Assembly: GCA_027486405.1 (NCBI GenBank)
Contig: JAIXPD010000014.1
Location: 1 to 64,000, forward strand
Direction of reading: 5' to 3'
Length of the DNA: 64,000 bases
Source: Azospirillum sp.
GTDB lineage: Bacteria; Pseudomonadota; Alphaproteobacteria; Azospirillales; Azospirillaceae
Position numbers and translations under genes: made by a program. Of this stretch, positions 34,932-44,556 are shown in pieces (the stretch's first letter is position 1; every line of letters begins with the position of its first letter). Below the pieces are notes generated by a model, which was not told where the DNA came from, did no database searches, and worked only from the letters and a program-made list of their open reading frames with translations.

Positions 34932-35870
34932 TCACAGCGTTGCGGCGACCCGCGCCACCTGATCGCGCAACCACCCGTGCGAAGGGGAGGCGGCGTGACG
35001 CCGGTGCCAGACCATGGAAATGTCAAAAGCATGATAGGGAAAAGGCAACGGGCTGATCGACAACCCCAATGGCGGCGCGCACAGAGCCGCCACCTTCCCT
35101 GGCAGAGTTGAAATCATGGCGGACTGGGTCAGCATGGTCGGGATCGCCATGAATTGGGTGGTGGACGCCGCCACCCGACGCCGCATCCCCCGCGCGTGCA
35201 GCTCATCATCGACAAAGCTGGTGAATCCACCGCGTATCGATGGCATCAGGTGGGGAAACCGGGTGTAATCATCCAGACTGATGGGTGGGACCAGCGGAAT
35301 CCGACGGCCATCGAACACGCAGACCAGTTGTTCCAGATACAGCGTCTTGCAATCATGCCAGCGCCGCACGCCGGGATAGTGACCGATGCCCATGTCGACG
35401 GTCCCATTGTCGATGGCGTCCAGCGAGGAATCCGGGTCCATGGTCAGGATGGCGATGGAGATCTGATGCTGGCTGGCTTGCTCCAACACACCGGCCAACA
35501 GCACCGCCTGCACCGAATCATGGGCGGCGATGGAAAAGCTTCGCTCCTCGTCCCCCGGAACAAAGCCATCCTCCACCGACAAGGCTTGCGCCGCCGCGAT
35601 CAAAACATCGCGCAAGGGTTGCGCCATGCGCAGCGCGCGCGGGGTGGGTTCCATCTGGTTGCCGGTGCGCACGAACAACGGATCCCCAACCAAGGCCCGC
35701 AGCCGGTTGAGCGCGTGGCTGACCGCCGATTGACTGACGCCCAGCCGTTCCGCCGCCCGTGACACGTTGCGGGTTTCCAGAAGCGCGTCGAACATCTTGA
35801 TGAGGTTCAGATCAAGCTGTTGGCTATGAATGGTGGTCATGACGTTATGACTCGCATCAGCCTTGCTCAT
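34932..35870 (-). CDS. LysR-family regulator (NodD/LeuO-like layout)
   Basis: 312 residues. Winged helix LNLIKMFDALLETRNVSRAAERLGVSQSAVSHALNRLRALVGDPLFVR, then an effector domain of the PBP2_LTTR nodulation/PnbR type. Divergent from the small membrane protein gene, with about 270 bp between, so it may regulate it. Target and ligand unknown. Confidence 0.93.
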   Translation of the reverse strand: MSKADASHNVMTTIHSQQLDLNLIKMFDALLETRNVSRAAERLGVSQSAVSHALNRLRALVGDPLFVRTGNQMEPTPRALRMAQPLRDVLIAAAQALSVEDGFVPGDEERSFSIAAHDSVQAVLLAGVLEQASQHQISIAILTMDPDSSLDAIDNGTVDMGIGHYPGVRRWHDCKTLYLEQLVCVFDGRRIPLVPPISLDDYTRFPHLMPSIRGGFTSFVDDELHARGMRRRVAASTTQFMAIPTMLTQSAMISTLPGKVAALCAPPLGLSISPLPFPYHAFDISMVWHRRHAASPSHGWLRDQVARVAATL

Positions 35871-36144
35871 GATGATCGGGTCCGCCTACCATCGTTTCAG
35901 CGGCGTGAGGAAATTGCAAAGGGAAACACCGGAACCGCCAAGGCGCGCCGCGCCTGATTTGGATGTTCCCCCCCTGCGATGTCCATCCGTTCGGGAACCG
36001 TGTCGGTCTTTCTTTTTGAAAGGCCACAGCCATCGGTCCGAGCACACGTTCAATGAATGTCTGTGCCGTCAAAAATCCAGGTCAGGAGATGAGAGATCTC
36101 TTGTGGCCCACGCCCGAACTTTGCCTTGTGACAGAGGGGATTTC

Positions 36145-36819
36145 ATGCTGAACACTCTTATCTCCACCATCCCCGCCGCTCATCTTGTCACCGAAGACAT
36201 CATTCTTGCCATGCGTGTTGGGTTGCGGGTGGTGCACCTCGTTGGTCTGGTGTTGGGGCTTGGGGCGGCCACCCTGCTGGATTTGATGCTGTTTCGGCGC
36301 CGATCCGATCCGTTGACCAAGGAGATGATCGAGACGGTGGAGCTGTTTTCGAACGTCGTCCTGTGTGGGTTGCTTCTTCTTTGGCTGACCGGCATCGGCT
36401 TTCTGATTCATTACGCGCAGTTTGATCCGCAACGTCTCTACAATCCCAAAGTGTGGTCAAAGATTGTGATCGTGGCGGTTCTGTCGATCAACGGCCTGTT
36501 CATTCACACCGTTGTGCTGCCGCACATGCGCGCCAGCGTCGGGCATCCCAATCTGTCGCTTTTGTCGGCGGGCCGCCGCCGTCTGTTTTGCGCTGTCGGG
36601 GCCGTGTCGGCGGTGTCCTGGTACACGCCGATGCTGTTGGGTGCCGTCCCACAGCTCAACTTCACGGTGCCGATGACGACCATTTTGTCGGTCTATGCCT
36701 TGGCTGTGGGGTTTGGCACGGTGGTGGCCATCGCCCTGATGGGGCCGCCCACCGTCCAGGAGGATGACGCTTCCCGACACGGCGCGCCTGGTCTTGACCT
36801 TCAACGCCCGTGCCTGTGA
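36145..36819 (+). CDS. Small integral membrane protein of unknown function
   Basis: 224 residues from ATG 36145 with AGAGGGGAT before it. Five or six hydrophobic helices (VGLRVVHLVGLVLGLGAATLL, VVLCGLLLLWLTGIGFLIHYAQF, IVIVAVLSINGLFIHTVVLPHM, TTILSVYALAVGFGTVVAIALMG). Histidines inside helices (RVVHLVG, LFIHTVVLPHM) are placed as in small haem- or quinone-binding membrane proteins, but that is only a suggestion. Not recognised as a named family. Divergent from a LysR gene. Confidence 0.75.
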   Translation: MLNTLISTIPAAHLVTEDIILAMRVGLRVVHLVGLVLGLGAATLLDLMLFRRRSDPLTKEMIETVELFSNVVLCGLLLLWLTGIGFLIHYAQFDPQRLYNPKVWSKIVIVAVLSINGLFIHTVVLPHMRASVGHPNLSLLSAGRRRLFCAVGAVSAVSWYTPMLLGAVPQLNFTVPMTTILSVYALAVGFGTVVAIALMGPPTVQEDDASRHGAPGLDLQRPCL

Positions 36820-36913
36820 TTGCGATTGTCAGGATTGGCGGTCGATTGGGTTGTCGGAGGCCCCCCGTCTGGTGTTACCTGCGTCGCTTGCCCCGCAGTC
36901 TTGAGGACGTGCC

Positions 36914-37381
36914 ATGACCCCCGACCAACACGCCGCCCGCCGTGCCGACATCGAAGCGGAGGAGCAGCGGTTGACCTTCGACCGCTTCGACTTCGCCCAG
37001 GCCTGGGCGATCGGGCAGGCGCTGGTTGCCGCCGCTCCCGCCCCGGTTTCCATCCGCATCGTGGTGGCGGGCCGTGTGCTGTTCGCCGCCGCGCTGGACG
37101 GCACCTGCGCCAGCAACGACGTGTGGCTCGACCTGAAATTCGCCGCGTTGGAGCATTTTGGCCGCAGCAGCCTGTGGGTGCACCATGACCAACGCGCGCG
37201 CGGGCGGACGCTGGCAGCCAACCCCAGCGTCCAGCGCCCGATGGCCGACCATGGCGGCGTGTTCCCCATCCGCATCGGCGCGCAGACCGTGGGCGGGATC
37301 GGCGTGTCCGGTCTGCCGCACGAGGCCGATCACGCCCTGATCGTCGGGGTGCTCGACCAGTTGGCCCAGGCGGCGGGCTGA
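36914..37381 (+). CDS. UPF0303 / haem-degrading-domain family protein
   Basis: 155 residues, single domain of the UPF0303 (DUF336/GlcG-like) fold: DFAQAWAIGQALVAAAPAPVSIRI, then LDLKFAALEHFGRSSLW, DHGGVFPIRIGAQTVGGIGVSGLPHEADHALIV. Length and pattern match the family. Function is not established. It stands alone between a small membrane protein and a convergent chemoreceptor. Confidence 0.85.
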   Translation: MTPDQHAARRADIEAEEQRLTFDRFDFAQAWAIGQALVAAAPAPVSIRIVVAGRVLFAAALDGTCASNDVWLDLKFAALEHFGRSSLWVHHDQRARGRTLAANPSVQRPMADHGGVFPIRIGAQTVGGIGVSGLPHEADHALIVGVLDQLAQAAG

Positions 37382-37401
37382 CCGCCGGGCCGCCGGACCG
37401 A

Positions 37402-38964
37402 TCAGGCGCTGAGGCGATCCACGAACTGATCGACGCGGCTTTGCACCTGGCGGAAGCGGTCCTCCAGGCTGCGGATGCCCGCGTGCAACCGGTTGGCGGC
37501 GTCGCCGTTGCGTTGGGCGGAAACGGACACCCCCTGCACGCTTTCGCGCAGCCGTTCGGTTCCACGCGCCGCCTGCTGAACCGCCTGACTGATTTCGGTG
37601 GTGGCCGCGTTTTGCTGCTCCACCGAGTCCGCGATGGCGGCGCTGATGCCGCTGAGGTCGATGATGACCTTGGAAATCTCACCGATCTCGGCCGCCGCAC
37701 CGCCGGTTGAGCTTTGGATCGCGCCGATCAGGGCGGCGATCTCCTCGGTGGCCTTGGCGGTCTGACCGGCCAGATTCTTGACCTCGGTCGCCACGACGGC
37801 GAAGCCCTTGCCCGCTTCGCCCGCGCGCGCCGCCTCGATGGTCGCGTTCAGGGCCAGCAGATTGGTCTGTCCGGCGATGGAGGAAATCAGCGTCACCACA
37901 TCGCCGACCCGGTTGGAATCCTCCACCAGACGGCGCATCCGTTCCACCGTGCCGTTCACCCGCTGGTTGGCGTTTTCCGACACCCCATGCGACGATTGGG
38001 CCTGCCCGGCGATCTCGCGGATGGAGGCGGCCAACTGCTCGACCGCTGCGGCCACCGTCTGGACGCTGGCCGTCACCTCCTCGGCGGCCTGGGCCGCCGC
38101 GTGGCTCAGATCGACGTTGCTGCCCGCGCTGTCGGCCACCTCGCCCACCGACCGGCTCATCTCCTCGGCGGTTCCGTTGACCGCCGTCAGCAGATGGCCG
38201 ACATCGGCGTCGAAGGTGACGGCGACCGAGGCCAGGGCGGCTTGGCGTTGGCGTTCCGCCTCGTCGCGCATCCGGATCTGTTCGGCTTCCAGATGGGCTT
38301 TGGCGAGGGCATTCTCGCGGAAGGTCTCGACGGCGGCCCCCATGCGCCCGACCTCGTCCTCGCGGTTCAGGGCCGGGACCTGCACGGCGGTGTCACCGGC
38401 GGCGAGCGCGGTCATCACCCGGGTCATCCGTGAAATCGGGTGGGTGATGCCGCGCATCACCAGAACCAGGATGCCGCAGACCACCAGCAAGGCGAGGAAG
38501 CAGACCCCGGCGATGGCGAGTGTGGTCTCTTCGATGGCGCGGGTGATGCGCTGGGTCGACAGGCGAACCTCGATCGCTCCCAACTCGTCTTTCTTGCCCC
38601 CCTCCACGCGCAGAACCGGCACGCGACGGGTGATGATCTCCTCCCCCGCTGCGGCGGCACGGCCGTGCGTGGCGAAGGGGCGGTTGTCTTTCGTCAGGAT
38701 GGCGCTGCCGATGCAATCGGGATCCGCCGCCAGGGCGGACAGGATCGCGTTGGCGGCGGCGGTGTCCATCCCCCACAGCGCTTCCGCCGTCACACCGACC
38801 AGAACCGACGTCATCATGTCCGCCCGTTCGGAAAGCGCGGCGCGGGCGGCGCTCATGTTCATGTACGCGATCCCGGCCATGGCGGTGATGGCGATGCCGA
38901 CCAACAGCACCGCGATGGGCACGATGGATCGGACCATCAGGCTGCGGCGGTACAGACCCATCAT
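37402..38964 (-). CDS. Methyl-accepting chemotaxis protein (second)
   Basis: 520 residues from ATG 38964 ([21 protein letters not shown]); an in-frame start farther upstream would read through a repeat region and is rejected. Membrane helices near 11-33 and 145-170 flank a periplasmic sensor that resembles a short single-Cache-like or double-helix domain ([24 protein letters not shown]). HAMP ([22 protein letters not shown]), then signalling domain with [40 protein letters not shown]. No pentapeptide tether. Ligand unknown. Confidence 0.94.
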   Translation of the reverse strand: MMGLYRRSLMVRSIVPIAVLLVGIAITAMAGIAYMNMSAARAALSERADMMTSVLVGVTAEALWGMDTAAANAILSALAADPDCIGSAILTKDNRPFATHGRAAAAGEEIITRRVPVLRVEGGKKDELGAIEVRLSTQRITRAIEETTLAIAGVCFLALLVVCGILVLVMRGITHPISRMTRVMTALAAGDTAVQVPALNREDEVGRMGAAVETFRENALAKAHLEAEQIRMRDEAERQRQAALASVAVTFDADVGHLLTAVNGTAEEMSRSVGEVADSAGSNVDLSHAAAQAAEEVTASVQTVAAAVEQLAASIREIAGQAQSSHGVSENANQRVNGTVERMRRLVEDSNRVGDVVTLISSIAGQTNLLALNATIEAARAGEAGKGFAVVATEVKNLAGQTAKATEEIAALIGAIQSSTGGAAAEIGEISKVIIDLSGISAAIADSVEQQNAATTEISQAVQQAARGTERLRESVQGVSVSAQRNGDAANRLHAGIRSLEDRFRQVQSRVDQFVDRLSA

Positions 38965-39740
38965 CGTGCTGCTCCTTCTGTTGTCTCCGCGCGCCGGTCG
39001 GCGTGGCGCGGAGGGCGCTTGAAACGCAAAATCACGGGTTTGAAACCCATGGGGGGTTTGAAACCCATGGGTGGCAATCCGAGGCGTGGACAGTACCAAC
39101 GCCCGAACGTGGCAAACACCATGGGCCTGTTGCGGATCGATGGCCGTTTTGTGACGGGGGCAGCGCCCGCCAACCGGGGAACATGCCTGTTGTTTGCGCA
39201 GCGCCGACCCCGCCGGAGTCGGTGTGTGGCCCGGCCACGGCGCCGTGACGCCAGCACCGGATCGGATGGCCGGGGCCGGGTTTCGGTGCCATGGCGGACG
39301 GGTGGATCAACCGACTGTTGCGTTCCTCGTCGTTCCGCCGCGTTCACCCCCGTTTTCCCCCCGCCCAAACGGTCACGCGTCGGTCGGCCGACGGCGGGGC
39401 GGGTGCCGCACCGCACACCGACGGCCACCGGAACTCGTGTTGGCCGTGGATCGGGATTGATCCTTGCGGATCAAGGGTCTGGACCGGCGTTGGCCGGGAG
39501 TTGCCCAAGTTCCGTGCAGCCGCCCGCCCGTTGCCTGTTTTGCGCGCGCGATGGCGTTGCCGTTCCGAACCGGCCCGAGGGCGGGAAAGGCTGTCCCAGG
39601 CGTCAAAATTTGTCTCTCTGGACAGGTTTTCCAACGTCTGAAACAATGCTGATCATTCGGACTGTTCAGCCATCCCACCAATCTGGCCCGCCTTTTGCTG
39701 CTGGATCGGGTGAGAGACGCCAACGCGAGGACGCCGCCCC
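38965..39740. other. Long divergent intergenic region between chemoreceptor and ABC importer
   Basis: 776 bases with no credible gene: open frames here are short, overlap on both strands and show no domain. It contains two perfect 18-bp tandem repeats near the chemoreceptor (annotated separately). The 250 bases before the ABC importer become more AT-containing and presumably hold its promoter. No TPP or FMN riboswitch core was recognised by eye. Confidence 0.6.
39036..39071. repeat. Two perfect tandem 18-bp repeats, each with an inverted repeat
   Basis: GGGTTTGAAACCCATGGG occurs at 39036-39053 and again at 39054-39071. Each copy contains GGGTTT-G-AAACCC. A related half-like site CGCTTGAAACGC lies at 39017-39028. 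The block is about 70 bases upstream of the chemoreceptor start, so a multi-copy operator is likely. Confidence 0.85.
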
Positions 39741-40613
39741 GTGCCAGCCGCCCCATCCCCCTCCCTGCCCCCCTCCCTGCCCCCCTCCCTGACCGCCGTT
39801 CCACCCCCAGCGCCGTTCGCCGAACCGGGGCGGACCATCGTCGACGTCCGCAACCTGACCCTGACCTATCAGGCCGCCGATCATCCGGTGTACGCGCTAA
39901 GCGACGTCAGCCTGTCGATTGCCCAGGGTGATTTCATCTCGCTGATCGGTCCCAGCGGCTGCGGCAAGACCACGCTGATGCGCGTCATCGCCGATCTGGA
40001 ACAGCCCACCAGCGGAACCGTGCTGGTCAACGGGATGACACCGGAACAGGCGCGGCTGAAGCGGGCCTATGGCTATGTCTTCCAGGCTCCGGCGCTCTAC
40101 CCGTGGCGCACGGTGGAACGCAACGTCACCCTGCCGCTGGAGATCATGGGGACCCCGCGCGCCGAACGCCAGACCCGCGCCCGCGAGCAGTTGGAGCGCG
40201 TCGGACTGGCCGGGTTCGAGCGCAAATTTCCCTGGCAACTCTCCGGCGGCATGCAGCAACGGGTGTCCATCGCCCGCGCGCTGGCCTTCAACCCCGATTT
40301 GCTGCTGATGGACGAACCGTTCGGCGCGCTGGACGAGATCACCCGCGACCATCTGAATCTGCAACTGACCCAATTGTGGCGGCGCACCCGCAAGACCTGC
40401 GTCTTCGTCACCCATTCCATCGCGGAAGCGGTGTTCCTGTCCACCCGCATTGTGGTGATGAGTCCGCGCCCTGGCCGCATCCTCGACGTCATCGACTGCG
40501 CGCGCGAGCTGCCGCCCGAACGCACGCTCGACATCCGTGAATCGCCGGAGTTCCAGCGCATCGCCCACCGCGTCCGCGAAGGGCTGATGGAGGGGCATTC
40601 CTATGACGACTGA
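39741..40613 (+). CDS. ABC transporter ATPase of nitrate/taurine/thiamine-precursor type
   Basis: 290 residues from a GTG start (39741) with GAGGA upstream; no ATG precedes the conserved region. Walker A GPSGCGKTT, signature LSGGMQQRVSIARAL, Walker B LLLMDEPFGALDE and the switch His in FVTHSIAEAVF. The first 30 residues are Pro/Ser-rich and come from a 12-bp tandem repeat. Overlaps the first permease gene by 11 bases. Powers the importer below. Confidence 0.92.
   Translation: MPAAPSPSLPPSLPPSLTAVPPPAPFAEPGRTIVDVRNLTLTYQAADHPVYALSDVSLSIAQGDFISLIGPSGCGKTTLMRVIADLEQPTSGTVLVNGMTPEQARLKRAYGYVFQAPALYPWRTVERNVTLPLEIMGTPRAERQTRAREQLERVGLAGFERKFPWQLSGGMQQRVSIARALAFNPDLLLMDEPFGALDEITRDHLNLQLTQLWRRTRKTCVFVTHSIAEAVFLSTRIVVMSPRPGRILDVIDCARELPPERTLDIRESPEFQRIAHRVREGLMEGHSYDD
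39759..39794 (+). repeat. Three tandem 12-bp units at the 5' end of the ATPase gene
   Basis: CCCTCCCTGCCC is repeated at 39759-39770 and 39771-39782, with a third copy at 39783-39794 carrying one change. It encodes repeated SLPP. In-frame copy changes would only alter the disordered N-terminus. Confidence 0.9.
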
Positions 40614-41475
40614 CCGGATCCTGCCCGTGGCGGCGATGTCGCTGGCCATTCTGGTGCTGTGGTACGGCGGGGCGCTGTGGCTGAACGGCCCGCAGGCGGT
40701 GGAGGCGTTGAACCGGCTGGGCGACGGTTGGGGAACCGCCGATGTCGTCCGCCAAGCCTTCGCCATGAAGCGCCCGATCCTGCCCACCCCCGATCAGGTG
40801 GCGGTGGAGCTGTTCCAATCCCTGACCGGTACGCCCGTCACCCACATCCGCAACCTGCTGTACCACACCGGCGTCACCGCCGGATCGGCGTTGACCGGCT
40901 TTGCCATGGGCGTGGTTTTGGGCGTGGTGCTGGCCGTCGGCATCGTTCAGGTGCGGACGCTGGAAGCCAGCCTGCTGCCCTGGGTCATCGCCTCGCAAAC
41001 CGTGCCGATCCTGGCGATTGCCCCGATGATCGTCGTCATCCTGGGCAACATGGGCTTCACCGGCCTGCTGCCCAAGGCGATCATCAGCATGTATCTGTGC
41101 TTCTTCCCGATCACCATCGGCATGGTCAAGGGGCTGCGCTCCGCCGATCCGCTGGCGCTCGATCTGATGCGCACCTACAGCGCGGGGACCGGTCAAACCT
41201 TTCGTCTGCTGCGTTTGCCCTCCTCGTTGCCCTTTCTGTTCGCCAGCCTGAAGGTGGCGGTTGCCGCCAGCGTCGTTGGCGCGATTGTGGGCGAGTTGCC
41301 GACCGGCGGCCAGGCCGGATTGGGCGCGCGGCTGCTGTCGGGATCCTATTACGGCCAGACCGTGCAGATCTGGAGCGCGCTGGTGATGGCGGCCCTGCTG
41401 GGGGTGGCGCTGGTGGCGGCGGTTGGCGTGGCCGAACGGGCGCTGGTGCGCTCCGGCCCGGGAGGTGGACGATGA
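40603..41475 (+). CDS. ABC transporter permease 1 (NMT1/THI5-type importer)
   Basis: 290 residues of the BPD_transp_1 family with about six membrane helices and the EAA-like loop (MVKGLRSADPLALDLMRTYSAGTGQTFRLLRLPSSLPFLFASLKVA). Starts 11 bases before the ATPase stop and overlaps the second permease start by four. Expected to pair with permease 2. Confidence 0.92.
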   Translation: MTTDRILPVAAMSLAILVLWYGGALWLNGPQAVEALNRLGDGWGTADVVRQAFAMKRPILPTPDQVAVELFQSLTGTPVTHIRNLLYHTGVTAGSALTGFAMGVVLGVVLAVGIVQVRTLEASLLPWVIASQTVPILAIAPMIVVILGNMGFTGLLPKAIISMYLCFFPITIGMVKGLRSADPLALDLMRTYSAGTGQTFRLLRLPSSLPFLFASLKVAVAASVVGAIVGELPTGGQAGLGARLLSGSYYGQTVQIWSALVMAALLGVALVAAVGVAERALVRSGPGGGR

Positions 41476-42587
41476 CCGGCGTGCCCTTTCACCAACCGCG
41501 CCCCGTGATGGCCCCCGGGCCGCTGGTGGCGCTGCTCGCCCCGCTGCTGCCGCTGGGCGGCGTGGCCGGGCACAGCGTGGGTTTTGTGGACAGCCCGGTG
41601 GCCTTGGCCGGTCTGGCCCTGCTGGTGGGAGCGCTGCTGCTGCGCCGGTTGGCCGTGGGCGCGCTGTCGGAAGCGGCGATCCTGCTGATCGGCGTCGCGG
41701 CGGGCTATGGCGCGACGCTGCGGTTGCTGGCGGACGGTGTGGTGCCGGAAGCCGGAGCGTGGCTGCTTCTGCTGGGCGCGACGCTGCTGTTGGGCCGGGT
41801 GCTGCGCCTGCTGGCGGAGGTGAGCGGCCCGGCCCGCCACGCCTGCCCGGCGCTGTTCGGGCTGGCCATCCTGCTGCTGTGGGAAATTCTGACCCGTGGC
41901 CTTCAGATTCCCGCCATCCTGCTGCCGCCGCCCAGCGCCATCGCCGCCGCCTTTGCCACCAACGCCGCCGATCTGTGGGACGATTTCCGTCAAACCGTGC
42001 TGATTTCGGTGCTGCGCGGCTATCTGCTGGGGTGTGGGGCGGGATTCGCCGTGGCGATTCTCGCCGACCGGGTGCCATTCCTGGCGCGCGGCCTGCTGCC
42101 GCTGGGCAATCTGGCCAGCGCCATCCCGGTGGTGGGCATCGCCCCCATCATGGTGATGTGGTTCGGGTTCGATTGGCAATCGAAGGCGGCGGTCATCGTC
42201 GTCATGACCTTTTTCCCCATGCTCATCAACACGTTGGCCGGTCTGGCCAGCGCCGAGCGCATCCAGTTGGACCTGATGCGCTCCTACGCCGCAGGCTATT
42301 GGCGCAGCCTGTTGCTGTTGCGGTTGCCCTGCGCCTTGCCCTTCCTGTTCAACGGGTTGAAGATCAACTCGACCTTGGCCCTGATCGGGGCCATCGTGGC
42401 GGAGTTCTTCGGCACCCCGGTGGTTGGGATGGGTTTCCGCATCTCGACCCAGGTGGCGCGGATGAATCTGGATGTGGTGTGGGCGTCGATCACCGTCGCG
42501 GCCCTCACCGGATCCCTGCTCTACGGCGCGCTCGCCCTGGCGGAGCGCCGTGTCACCGCCTGGCACCCCTCGTTCCGCAAGCGTTGA
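41472..42587 (+). CDS. ABC transporter permease 2 (NMT1/THI5-type importer)
   Basis: 371 residues from ATG 41472, coupled to permease 1 by ATGA. The N-terminal 120 residues add about four extra hydrophobic helices; the C-terminal 230 residues are a normal BPD_transp_1 permease (AIPVVGIAPIMVMWFGFDWQSKAAVIVVMTFFPMLINTLAGL, then LMRSYAAGYWRSLLLLRLPCALPFLFNGLKI). Two different permeases rather than a homodimer are typical for pyrimidine/thiamine-precursor importers of some alphaproteobacteria. Confidence 0.9.
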   Translation: MTGVPFHQPRPVMAPGPLVALLAPLLPLGGVAGHSVGFVDSPVALAGLALLVGALLLRRLAVGALSEAAILLIGVAAGYGATLRLLADGVVPEAGAWLLLLGATLLLGRVLRLLAEVSGPARHACPALFGLAILLLWEILTRGLQIPAILLPPPSAIAAAFATNAADLWDDFRQTVLISVLRGYLLGCGAGFAVAILADRVPFLARGLLPLGNLASAIPVVGIAPIMVMWFGFDWQSKAAVIVVMTFFPMLINTLAGLASAERIQLDLMRSYAAGYWRSLLLLRLPCALPFLFNGLKINSTLALIGAIVAEFFGTPVVGMGFRISTQVARMNLDVVWASITVAALTGSLLYGALALAERRVTAWHPSFRKR

Positions 42588-42677
42588 TCCGTTTCGCCTG
42601 CTCTGTTTTCACCCGCTCTGTTTTCGTCGAACACCGTCCGCTCACGCCAACTCACCAACAGCCGAGGACCATTCGCG

Positions 42678-43685
42678 ATGAAGACCCTTGCTTCCGCCCT
42701 TCTGCTCGCCGCCACCGCGCTGACCGGTTTCTCCGCTGCGGCCTCGGCCGCCGACAAACTGACCCTGCAACTGAAATGGGTCACGCAGGCCCAGTTCGCC
42801 GGCTATTACGTCGCGGCGGAAAAGGGCTTTTACAAGGACGCCGGGCTGGACGTGACGATCAAGGCGGGCGGCCCCGACATCAACCCGACGCAGGTCATCG
42901 CCGCCGGGGGGGCGGATGTGATCGTCGATTGGATGCCGTCGGCCCTGGCCACCCGTGAAAAGGGCGTGCCGCTGGTCAACATCGCCCAGTTCTACCAGAC
43001 CTCCGGCATGATGCTGACCTGTCGCAAGGACGCCAAGATCAGCGATCCGAAGGATTTCAAGGGCAACACGTTGGGCGTCTGGTTCTCCGGCAACGAGTAT
43101 CCGTTCCTGTCCTGGATGAGCAAGCTGGGCCTGTCCACCTCCGGTTCCTCGCCGGATGTGAAGGTTCTGAAGCAGGGCTTCAACGTCGATCCGCTGTTGC
43201 AGAAGCAGGCGGCCTGCATTTCGACGATGACCTACAACGAATATTGGCAGTTGATCGAAGCCGGAATGAAGCCGGAAGACCTCGTTGTTTTCAAATACCA
43301 GGACCAGGGCGTGGCGACGCTGGAAGACGGCCTGTACACCACCGACAAGCAGCTGTCCGACCCGAAGATGGTTGAAAAGCTGGCGAAGTTCGTGAAGGCG
43401 TCGGCCAAGGGCTGGGAATACGCCGCCAAGAATCAGGCCGAGGCCGTCACCATCGTGCTGAACGCCGACACGACCGGCGCGCAGACCAAGGAGCACCAGA
43501 CGACGATGATGCAGGAGGTCGCCAAGCTGATCGCGGGCGGCAAGAAGGGGACCGGCTACCTCGACCCGGCGGATTTCGACCGCACCGTCTCGATCCTGAT
43601 GTCGGGCGCGTCGGCCCCGGTCATCACCAAGAAGCCGGAAGGGGCCTTCAGCCACGTCGTGTTTGACGCAGCGGCCAAGCTGTAA
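42678..43685 (+). CDS. ABC transporter substrate-binding protein, NMT1/THI5-like
   Basis: 335 residues with a signal peptide (ALLLAATALTGFSAAASA). The mature start KLTLQLKWVTQAQFAGYYVAAEKGFYKDAGLDV is the NMT1 (ThiY) pattern; ISTMTYNEYWQLIEAG is also family-like. ThiY-type proteins bind pyrimidine thiamine precursors, others bind riboflavin or sulfonates, so the ligand is uncertain. Follows permease 2 by 90 bases. Confidence 0.9.
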   Translation: MKTLASALLLAATALTGFSAAASAADKLTLQLKWVTQAQFAGYYVAAEKGFYKDAGLDVTIKAGGPDINPTQVIAAGGADVIVDWMPSALATREKGVPLVNIAQFYQTSGMMLTCRKDAKISDPKDFKGNTLGVWFSGNEYPFLSWMSKLGLSTSGSSPDVKVLKQGFNVDPLLQKQAACISTMTYNEYWQLIEAGMKPEDLVVFKYQDQGVATLEDGLYTTDKQLSDPKMVEKLAKFVKASAKGWEYAAKNQAEAVTIVLNADTTGAQTKEHQTTMMQEVAKLIAGGKKGTGYLDPADFDRTVSILMSGASAPVITKKPEGAFSHVVFDAAAKL

Positions 43686-43691
43686 ACGGCC

Positions 43692-43725
43692 ATGGCCCCG
43701 CCGCGTTTCCGCGCGGCGGGGCCAT
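43692..43725. terminator. Strong hairpin terminator after the ABC importer
   Basis: A perfect 14-bp stem (ATGGCCCCGCCGCG with its complement) around a 6-base loop, between two convergent genes. Few T residues follow, so it may act bidirectionally. Confidence 0.75.
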
Positions 43726-43740
43726 CGTCTTGCATCATTG

Positions 43741-44373
43741 TTACTCGAAGACGGCTTCGCGCGGCTCCAAGTCGCCGTAGGCCATCTTCAAAAAGGCGTC
43801 GATGGTCAGATCGGCGTCGAGCAGCGCGCCGTGGTGGGAAAAACGGTCGCTGCGGTCGAGCCACAGCCGGTCGCACAGCGCGTCCAGCGAACCGGAAGCC
43901 CCGGGGAACCGCTCGTGCGACATCTCCTTGGTGCAGATGAAACGCTGTTCGGGGAAAAGCTGCTCGCCCCAGCCGATGCGGCCACCCCGGGCGAATTCGT
44001 AATTCAGATAATCCATCTCGTTTTCATAAGCGTGAGCGACCATCAGGTCGTCGCCGATGAACGCGATCAACTCGTCGGCGATCTGGGGAAAACGCGGGGC
44101 CGTCTTCAGATCGTTGGGGCGGATGTTGTGGACCTTGATCGAATCGGGGTGGATCGGCGCGTCGGGGTTGACGCGGCTTTCCCAGGTCCGCCCCTTCACC
44201 CAAGCGGCCCCGTCGCGCACCACCTCGATGCAGCCGATTTCAATGACGACGCCGGGCTGGCGCATCCCCTTCGGGGCCTTGCGGATGTCTTCCAGACGGG
44301 GAATGCGGCGTCCGGTCGTTTCGATGTCGATGGCGACCAGCCGGTTGCGGTCTTCCCACGGGTGCGCGGCCAT
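43741..44373 (-). CDS. DEDDh 3'-5' exonuclease (DnaQ-like)
   Basis: 210 residues from ATG 44373, which follows GAGGA. Exonuclease motifs: Exo I LVAIDIETTG (Asp, Glu), Exo II HAYENEMDYLNYE (Asp), Exo III HHGALLDADLTIDAF (His and Asp). Resembles the proofreading epsilon subunit domain but shorter and without the polymerase-binding tail; probably a house-cleaning nuclease. Longer upstream starts would add unconserved basic residues. Confidence 0.88.
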   Translation of the reverse strand: MAAHPWEDRNRLVAIDIETTGRRIPRLEDIRKAPKGMRQPGVVIEIGCIEVVRDGAAWVKGRTWESRVNPDAPIHPDSIKVHNIRPNDLKTAPRFPQIADELIAFIGDDLMVAHAYENEMDYLNYEFARGGRIGWGEQLFPEQRFICTKEMSHERFPGASGSLDALCDRLWLDRSDRFSHHGALLDADLTIDAFLKMAYGDLEPREAVFE

Positions 44374-44556
44374 GGTGGCGTGTTCCTCGCGTGTGTGATG
44401 GTTCGGAAACGGAAAGAGCGGCATCGGACCACGCTTCTTTCCGGTTGTCGAGCCTTTGACCCGCCCGACCGGTGTTTCACGCACCCGGTTCAGATCGGGC
44501 GCGCGCCCAACCGCTCGCGCCAATGGGCCACGCGTGCATGATCCGGTGCGGTCGCC

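Noticed and set aside
38965-39099. N-terminal extension of the second chemoreceptor through the tandem repeats
   Set aside because: It would add 45 residues of repeat-coded sequence before a normal membrane helix start; ATG 38964 fits the family.
39480-39740. TPP or FMN riboswitch before the NMT1-type importer
   Set aside because: The conserved cores could not be found by eye.
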